Assembly: GCA_934567115.1 (NCBI GenBank)
Contig: CAKTJA010000044.1
Span: 1 to 9,300 of the forward strand
DNA length: 9,300 nucleotides
Direction of reading: 5' to 3'
Source of the DNA: an uncultured Oscillospiraceae bacterium
Lineage (GTDB): Bacteria; Bacillota; Clostridia; Oscillospirales; Oscillospiraceae
The notes below the pieces were generated by a model. It saw nothing but the letters and a program-made list of their open reading frames with translations. It was not told the origin of the DNA and ran no database searches. Made by a program: the position numbers and the translations under genes. Positions 5,697-9,300 of the stretch are shown here, piece by piece; within the stretch, counting starts at the first letter, position 1, and the number at the start of each line of letters is the position of its first letter.

Positions 5697-6473
5697 TCAG
5701 ATCGTGAAGCGTTCGCCCTGCGCCGTTATGCGGACGATGCGCTCCGCCTGTGCGCCGAGCGCGGCGCGGCAGCGGTCGATCGCTTCAAAATGCTTCCAGA
5801 GGTGCATGGGAAAGACGTGCCGCACCCGGACGCTTTTGAGAAGCCCCTCGATCCCGAGCCGCTCGGCCTCCGGACCGAGGCGCGGATCGAGCGGGACCAT
5901 CGCCGCGAGAAGCTCCGGCTCGACGCCGGAGTCGGCCGCCTCGTCGCGCACGGCGGCGGCGAGCTTTTCCATCGCGCGGCGATAGCTCTCGGCCATGCCG
6001 GCGCAGTAGGCCGCGCCCTCGCTCTCCCAGTGCCACCAGTTCAGGTCGCCTGCGTGGTAGACCAGCTTCCCCTCACTTCGCAGCAGGAACGCGCAGCCGA
6101 TGTCCGTAGACTTGACGGTGCGGATGCTCAGATCCTCGCCGGCGGCGGAGGTGAGCAGGACCTCGTCGGCGCGCAGCCGTGTGCAGCGCGCGAACGTTTC
6201 GTCGGAAACGCCCATGCGCTGGCGGTAGCGCTCGGCCATGCGGATGTCGTGCGAGAGGAAAAAGCGCGTGTCCGGGCGGCCCTCCAGCAGGGCGAAGATC
6301 CTTCCGTCGAAATGGTCCTCGTGCGCGTGGCTGGCAAAGACCAGCAGCGGCTTATCCTCCTTCAGCTCGGGCAGCGGGGCGGTGTAGTCCTCGTTGAGCA
6401 CATAGTCGAACAGCGTGTAGAATTTTTCCCATTCCAGCAAAAAAGCGCTGTGGGCGATAAAGGTGACGTTCAT
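5697..6473 (-). CDS. MBL-fold metal-dependent hydrolase
   Basis: The 258-residue protein has the metallo-beta-lactamase fold signature HxHxDH as H49-A-H-E-D-H54, a likely bridging aspartate in HAGD (D143) and a late histidine in FPMHLW (H224). It starts with NVTFIAHSAFLLEW, the typical first strands of this fold. There is no signal peptide, so it should act in the cytosol with two metal ions, usually zinc or manganese. The family covers many hydrolases, including phosphodiesterases, UlaG-like lactonases and phosphonate enzymes; I cannot name the substrate. The ATG at 6473 has AAAGGAG eight bases upstream. The frame stays open to 7268, but that part runs through the promoter region and antisense to the radical SAM gene, so it is not coding. 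It is a single-gene unit with its own promoter and terminator. Confidence 0.85.
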   Translation of the reverse strand: MNVTFIAHSAFLLEWEKFYTLFDYVLNEDYTAPLPELKEDKPLLVFASHAHEDHFDGRIFALLEGRPDTRFFLSHDIRMAERYRQRMGVSDETFARCTRLRADEVLLTSAAGEDLSIRTVKSTDIGCAFLLRSEGKLVYHAGDLNWWHWESEGAAYCAGMAESYRRAMEKLAAAVRDEAADSGVEPELLAAMVPLDPRLGPEAERLGIEGLLKSVRVRHVFPMHLWKHFEAIDRCRAALGAQAERIVRITAQGERFTI

Positions 6474-6502
6474 GGCGGAGACTCCTTTATATGTGTGCCG
6501 CC

Positions 6503-6531
6503 ATTTTACCAGAAAAATACCGTATTGGCAA
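6503..6531 (-). promoter_or_regulatory. Promoter of the MBL-fold hydrolase gene
   Basis: On the minus strand -35 TTGCCA (6526-6531) and -10 TAAAAT (6503-6508) are spaced 17 bases, with an extended TGG before the -10. The leader would be about 23 bases. The -35 overlaps that of the rightward promoter almost completely. Confidence 0.7.
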
Positions 6532-6553
6532 GCCTTCGCCTTTGTGATATACT
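6525..6553 (+). promoter_or_regulatory. Promoter of the radical SAM-mutY-tdk operon
   Basis: -35 TTGGCA (6525-6530) and -10 TATACT (6548-6553) are spaced 17 bases, with an extended TGA just before the -10. The start would be near 6560, about 25 bases before the first ATG. Confidence 0.75.
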
Positions 6554-6584
6554 TTTTGCTGACAAAGGACGGGAGGGCGCGCGG

Positions 6585-7424
6585 ATGCTGAAAAAAGCGT
6601 ATATCGAGATCACGAACCGCTGCAACCTGCGCTGCTCGTTCTGCCCGGGGACCTCCCGCGCGCCGCGCACCATGTCGCCGGAGGAGTTTGAGCTTGTGCT
6701 GCAAAGGCTGGAGGGGCGGGTCAGCTACGTCTATCTTCACGTGATGGGCGAGCCGCTGATGCACCCGCAGCTTGACAGGCTGCTTGCCGCCGCGTCCGCG
6801 CGCCGTCTGCGCGTGTGCGTCACGACGAACGGGACGTTGCTCGCGCGGCGGGGAGAGACGCTGCTCGCGTCCCCCGCGCTCCATAAGGTCAGCGTATCGC
6901 TGCACAGCTTCGAGGGGAACAGCGGGCCGAGAGAGCGGGAGAAGCGCTATCTTGAGGAGGTCTGGGCGTTTGCGCTTCAGGCGTCGTCGCGCGGCGTGAT
7001 CGTCGCGCTGCGGCTTTGGAACGGCGGCGGCGCGGAGGAACGGAACGGTGCGATCACGGATTTTCTGCGCGAGCGCTGTCCGGGCGAGTGGCCCCAGCCG
7101 CGCGAGGGGAGCTTCCGTCTGCGCGAGGGGATGTACCTTGAGCGCGCGGCCCGGTTCGACTGGCCCTCGCTTGGGGCGGACGAGAGCGGCACGCAGTTCT
7201 GCCTCGGTCTGCGCGACCAGCTCGGCGTGCTCGCGGACGGGACCGTAACGCCGTGCTGCCTCGACCATGAGGGGGACGTCGCGCTTGGGAACCTCTTCGA
7301 GCAGCCGCTTGACGAAATATTGCAGTCTTCGCGCGCGTGTGCGCTGCGCGACGGCTTTTCCCGCCGCGTCCCGGCGGAGGAGTTGTGCCGCCGCTGCGGC
7401 TTCGCCGCGCGCTTCAACAGGTGA
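6585..7424 (+). CDS. Radical SAM protein with shortened SPASM-like C-terminal domain
   Basis: The 279-residue protein opens with the radical SAM cluster motif CNLRCSFC (C13, C17, C20) in a start typical of the family, followed by the MGEP motif (54-57) that contacts SAM and by TTNGTLL (80-86). The C-terminal part resembles a SPASM domain: C206, then G219-x4-C224 (followed by C225), and C268-R-R-C271. The chain ends eight residues later, so the CX5CX3C segment needed for a second auxiliary cluster is missing. At most one auxiliary [4Fe-4S] cluster is expected, as in twitch-type enzymes. The substrate is unknown; no peptide precursor gene is apparent beside it. The ATG at 6585 has GGGAGG eight bases upstream. 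It leads an operon with mutY and tdk. Oxidoreductase or peptide-modifying activity is possible but unproven. Confidence 0.86.
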   Translation: MLKKAYIEITNRCNLRCSFCPGTSRAPRTMSPEEFELVLQRLEGRVSYVYLHVMGEPLMHPQLDRLLAAASARRLRVCVTTNGTLLARRGETLLASPALHKVSVSLHSFEGNSGPREREKRYLEEVWAFALQASSRGVIVALRLWNGGGAEERNGAITDFLRERCPGEWPQPREGSFRLREGMYLERAARFDWPSLGADESGTQFCLGLRDQLGVLADGTVTPCCLDHEGDVALGNLFEQPLDEILQSSRACALRDGFSRRVPAEELCRRCGFAARFNR

Positions 7425-7432
7425 TGGAAACG

Positions 7433-8506
7433 ATGGATCGGCAGCAGCGGCTTAACGCCCTTTCCGCGCCTCTTCTGGCGTGGTATGAGATTCACGGGCG
7501 CAGCCTGCCGTGGCGCGGCGTTCGCGACCCCTACCGTATCTGGGTGTCGGAGATCATGCTTCAGCAGACGCGCGTGCAGGCTGTGCTCGGCTATTACGAG
7601 CGTTTTATGAACGAGCTTGGAGACGTGTACGCGCTCGCGCGGGTGAGCGAGGAGCGCCTTTTCAAGCTTTGGGAGGGACTGGGCTACTACTCCCGCGCAC
7701 GCAATCTGCACCGCGCGGCGCAGCTGCTCGTGGACTCGTACGGCGGCGAGTTTCCGCGCACGAGGGAGGGGCTGCTCGCCCTGCCGGGCGTGGGCGACTA
7801 TACGGCGAGCGCCGTCGCGTCCATGGCCTTCGGCGCGGCGGAGCCGGCTGTGGACGGCAATCTTCTGCGCGTCGCGGCCCGCGTCACGGGGATCGCCGAG
7901 GACATTACGGACGCCGGCGTGCGCAGGAGGTTCCGCGCCATGCTTGCCGACGGTATGGACCGTGAGCGTCCCGGAGAATGGAATCAGGCCATGATGGACC
8001 TGGGCGCGACGGTCTGCCTTCCGAACGGCGCGCCGCTGTGCGGTGTCTGCCCCGTGCGGGGGCTTTGCGCGGCGTATCGGGACGGTATGACGGACCGGCT
8101 TCCCGTCCGCGCGGCGAAAAAGCCGCGAAGGGCCGAGGAGCGCACGGTGTTTCTGCTGCTGCGCGGCGGGCGGGTCGCGCTTCACAGGCGCGCCGAACGG
8201 GGGCTTCTTGCGGGACTGTGGGAGTTTCCGAACGTGCCCGGGAATCTTGACGGAGCGGGCGCGCGGCTCGCGCTTTCGCAGTGGGGGCTGACGGCGCGGA
8301 CGCTTTCGCCCGTCGGCGCGGCGAGGCATATTTTTACGCATGTCGAGTGGGACATGCACGGCTACCTCGGCGAGGCCGAGGGAGAGAACGGAGATTTTTT
8401 CTGGGCGGACGCCCAGGCGCTTGAGCGCGCGGCGATCCCTTCCGCCTTTCGGTTTTATCTGAGGGCGGCGCGCGGCGCGCTGAACGGCATTCAGGAGGAG
8501 TTATAA
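7433..8506 (+). CDS. mutY: Adenine DNA glycosylase MutY
   Basis: This base-excision repair enzyme removes adenine mispaired with 8-oxoguanine. The 357-residue chain shows the helix-hairpin-helix GPD core with catalytic E40 in SEIMLQQTRV, the hairpin LPGVGDYTASA (117-127) and catalytic D141 in VDGN. The [4Fe-4S] cluster ligands are C195, C203, C206 and C212; the first gap is seven residues rather than the six of the E. coli enzyme. The C-terminal NUDIX-like 8-oxoG recognition domain is complete, with GLLAGLWEFPNVPG (257-270) and HIFTHVEW (299-306). I chose the ATG at 7433 because AGGTGAT (7419-7425), a good match to the 16S tail, lies seven bases upstream. An in-frame ATG at 7424 overlaps the previous stop codon by one base and would add three residues. 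Either way translation is probably coupled to the preceding gene. Confidence 0.95.
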   Translation: MDRQQRLNALSAPLLAWYEIHGRSLPWRGVRDPYRIWVSEIMLQQTRVQAVLGYYERFMNELGDVYALARVSEERLFKLWEGLGYYSRARNLHRAAQLLVDSYGGEFPRTREGLLALPGVGDYTASAVASMAFGAAEPAVDGNLLRVAARVTGIAEDITDAGVRRRFRAMLADGMDRERPGEWNQAMMDLGATVCLPNGAPLCGVCPVRGLCAAYRDGMTDRLPVRAAKKPRRAEERTVFLLLRGGRVALHRRAERGLLAGLWEFPNVPGNLDGAGARLALSQWGLTARTLSPVGAARHIFTHVEWDMHGYLGEAEGENGDFFWADAQALERAAIPSAFRFYLRAARGALNGIQEEL

Positions 8507-9099
8507 TGGCGCAGCTTTATTTTAAATACGGGGCCATGGGGTCCAGCAAGACGGCCAACGCGCTCATGGCGCGCTTCAACTACGAAGAGCGCGGGCAGAA
8601 GACGCTGCTGTGCAAGCCGAAGCTCGACACGCGCGACGGCGACCACATGGTCCACTCCCGCATGGGACTGTCGTTTCCCTGCATATATTTTCATGAGATG
8701 CGCTCCATGAGCGAGGAGCAGCTGATGGACTACGCCTGCATCATCGTGGACGAGGCGCAGTTCCTGACGCGCGAGGAGGTCCGCTATCTCGTGCATCTGG
8801 TGGACGACTGCGCCATCCCGGTGATCTGCTACGGTCTGCGCGCGGATTTCAAGGGCGAGCTGTTCCCCGGCAGCTATGAGCTTCTCGTCATGGCGGATAA
8901 GCTGGAGGAGGTCAAAACGATCTGCTGGTGCGGGAAAAAGGCGGCGTTCAACGCCCGCTTTGATAAGGACGGCAAGGTGCTCAAGGAGGGCGAGCAGGTC
9001 GTGCTCGGCGCGAACGACCAGTACATCGGCCTGTGCCGCCGCCACTGGATGGCCGGGGACCTTGGCCCGGATTTTGACGGTCGGGGGACGGGAGACTGA
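8506..9099 (+). CDS. tdk: Thymidine kinase (type II)
   Basis: The enzyme phosphorylates thymidine to dTMP with ATP in the pyrimidine salvage pathway, in the cytosol, usually as a tetramer. The 197-residue protein starts MAQLYFKYGAMGSSKT, with the P-loop at 9-16, and has the Walker B/catalytic segment VDEAQF (81-86, E83 as general base). The structural zinc site is C140-x-C142 with C177 and H180, the CxC spacing of the E. coli-type enzyme rather than the CxxC of human TK1. The CYGLRADFKGELF segment (108-120) is conserved. The ATG at 8506 overlaps the last base of the mutY stop (TAATG) and has AGGAGG seven bases upstream, pointing to translational coupling. Confidence 0.96.
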   Translation: MAQLYFKYGAMGSSKTANALMARFNYEERGQKTLLCKPKLDTRDGDHMVHSRMGLSFPCIYFHEMRSMSEEQLMDYACIIVDEAQFLTREEVRYLVHLVDDCAIPVICYGLRADFKGELFPGSYELLVMADKLEEVKTICWCGKKAAFNARFDKDGKVLKEGEQVVLGANDQYIGLCRRHWMAGDLGPDFDGRGTGD

Positions 9100-9300
9100 T
9101 GGTGTGCGATATCTGTCCGCGCCGCTGCGGCGCGGAGCGAACGGAGCGCGCGGGCGGCGGGTTCTGCGCCATGCCCGCGGGCGCTGCCGCGGCAAAGGCG
9201 ATGCTCCATCACTGGGAGGAGCCGGTGCTCAGCGGGACGCGGGGCGCCGGCTGCGTGTTTTTTACCGGCTGCAATCTCGGCTGCGTGTTCTGCCAGAACG
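9099..9300 (+). CDS. PflX-like radical SAM protein (partial, C-terminus beyond window)
   Basis: Only 67 residues are present. The N-terminus has a cysteine-rich segment CDICPRRC (C3, C6, C10) followed by GFC (C23), then AKAMLHHWEEPVLSGT and GCVFFTGCNLGCVFCQN. The last of these contains the radical SAM cluster motif C58-x3-C62-x2-C65. This layout matches the PflX group of pyruvate formate-lyase-activase-like proteins (COG1313), whose activity is not established. The ATG at 9099 overlaps the tdk stop codon by one base (TGATG), and a GGGAG lies four bases upstream. It is the fourth gene of the operon. No pyruvate formate-lyase is visible here, so an activase role cannot be inferred. Confidence 0.85.
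   Translation, partial: MVCDICPRRCGAERTERAGGGFCAMPAGAAAAKAMLHHWEEPVLSGTRGAGCVFFTGCNLGCVFCQN

Noticed and set aside
5640..5707. An AGGAGG followed by a TTG that opens an 18-codon frame after the C-S lyase.
   Set aside because: Too short, no recognisable product, and it overlaps the end of the hydrolase on the other strand. The purine run is the flank of the terminator stem.
5790..6584. Upstream in-frame extension of the radical SAM gene.
   Set aside because: It is antisense to the MBL hydrolase and crosses both promoters. The radical SAM motif sits 13 residues after the ATG at 6585, as expected.
6585..7424. A RiPP biosynthesis cluster around the radical SAM/SPASM-like gene.
   Set aside because: No small precursor-like gene with a ribosome site, no protease or transporter nearby, and the downstream genes are mutY and tdk.
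6977..8359. A 460-codon minus-strand frame antisense to mutY.
   Set aside because: Same GC-rich antisense effect; all MutY catalytic and cluster residues are on the plus strand.

Overview
The window looks like ordinary chromosome from a GC-rich Firmicute, most likely a Clostridia member of the Oscillospiraceae type. This rests on high GC with strong G/C third-position bias, purine-rich AGGAGG-type ribosome binding sites, sigma-A promoters of the TTGACA/TATACT kind, a lysine (L-box) riboswitch, and the gene families present. The taxonomic guess is inference. I see no mobile element, CRISPR array, rRNA or tRNA. Most long open frames antisense to the genes are by-products of GC-rich codon use.

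Layout, left to right. (1) Positions 1-1144, minus strand: a sigma-A promoter, a full lysine riboswitch aptamer, an intrinsic terminator acting as expression platform, then the first 274 codons of an NhaC-family transporter. The riboswitch makes lysine the likely substrate. The 402-base stretch without a gene (825-1226) is therefore almost entirely regulatory; it also holds the terminator of the next gene. (2) Positions 1168-4312: a metal-resistance module. A divergent promoter region (about 3423-3481) fires leftward into a 72-residue HMA metallochaperone and a 627-residue P1B-type Zn/Cd/Pb ATPase. It fires rightward into an unusual regulator that joins an ArsR/SmtB winged helix to an AraC-type DNA-binding domain. 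The two -10 boxes overlap, and one palindromic operator covers the start region of the efflux operon and the -35 of the regulator. (3) Positions 4374-5588, plus strand: a MalY/PatB-type PLP-dependent C-S lyase with a TTG start, 61 bases after the regulator and possibly co-transcribed with it. (4) Positions 5598-6473, minus strand: an MBL-fold metal-dependent hydrolase with its own promoter and a strong terminator. (5) Positions 6525-9300, plus strand: a tightly packed operon whose promoter shares its -35 region with the hydrolase promoter. Its genes are a radical SAM protein with a shortened SPASM-like tail, mutY (adenine DNA glycosylase), tdk (thymidine kinase) and a PflX-like radical SAM protein cut by the window edge. 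Stop and start codons overlap or nearly overlap throughout.

How they work together. Region 1 is a lysine-sensing uptake or exchange unit. Region 2 is a metal-responsive efflux unit with a chaperone supplied as a separate polypeptide. Region 5 groups base-excision repair and thymidine salvage with two iron-sulfur radical enzymes of unknown substrate. I did not find a convincing undescribed system. The items most worth a second look are the ArsR-AraC fusion regulator with its shared operator, the lysine riboswitch on an NhaC-family gene, and the small radical SAM/SPASM-like protein that leads the mutY-tdk operon.
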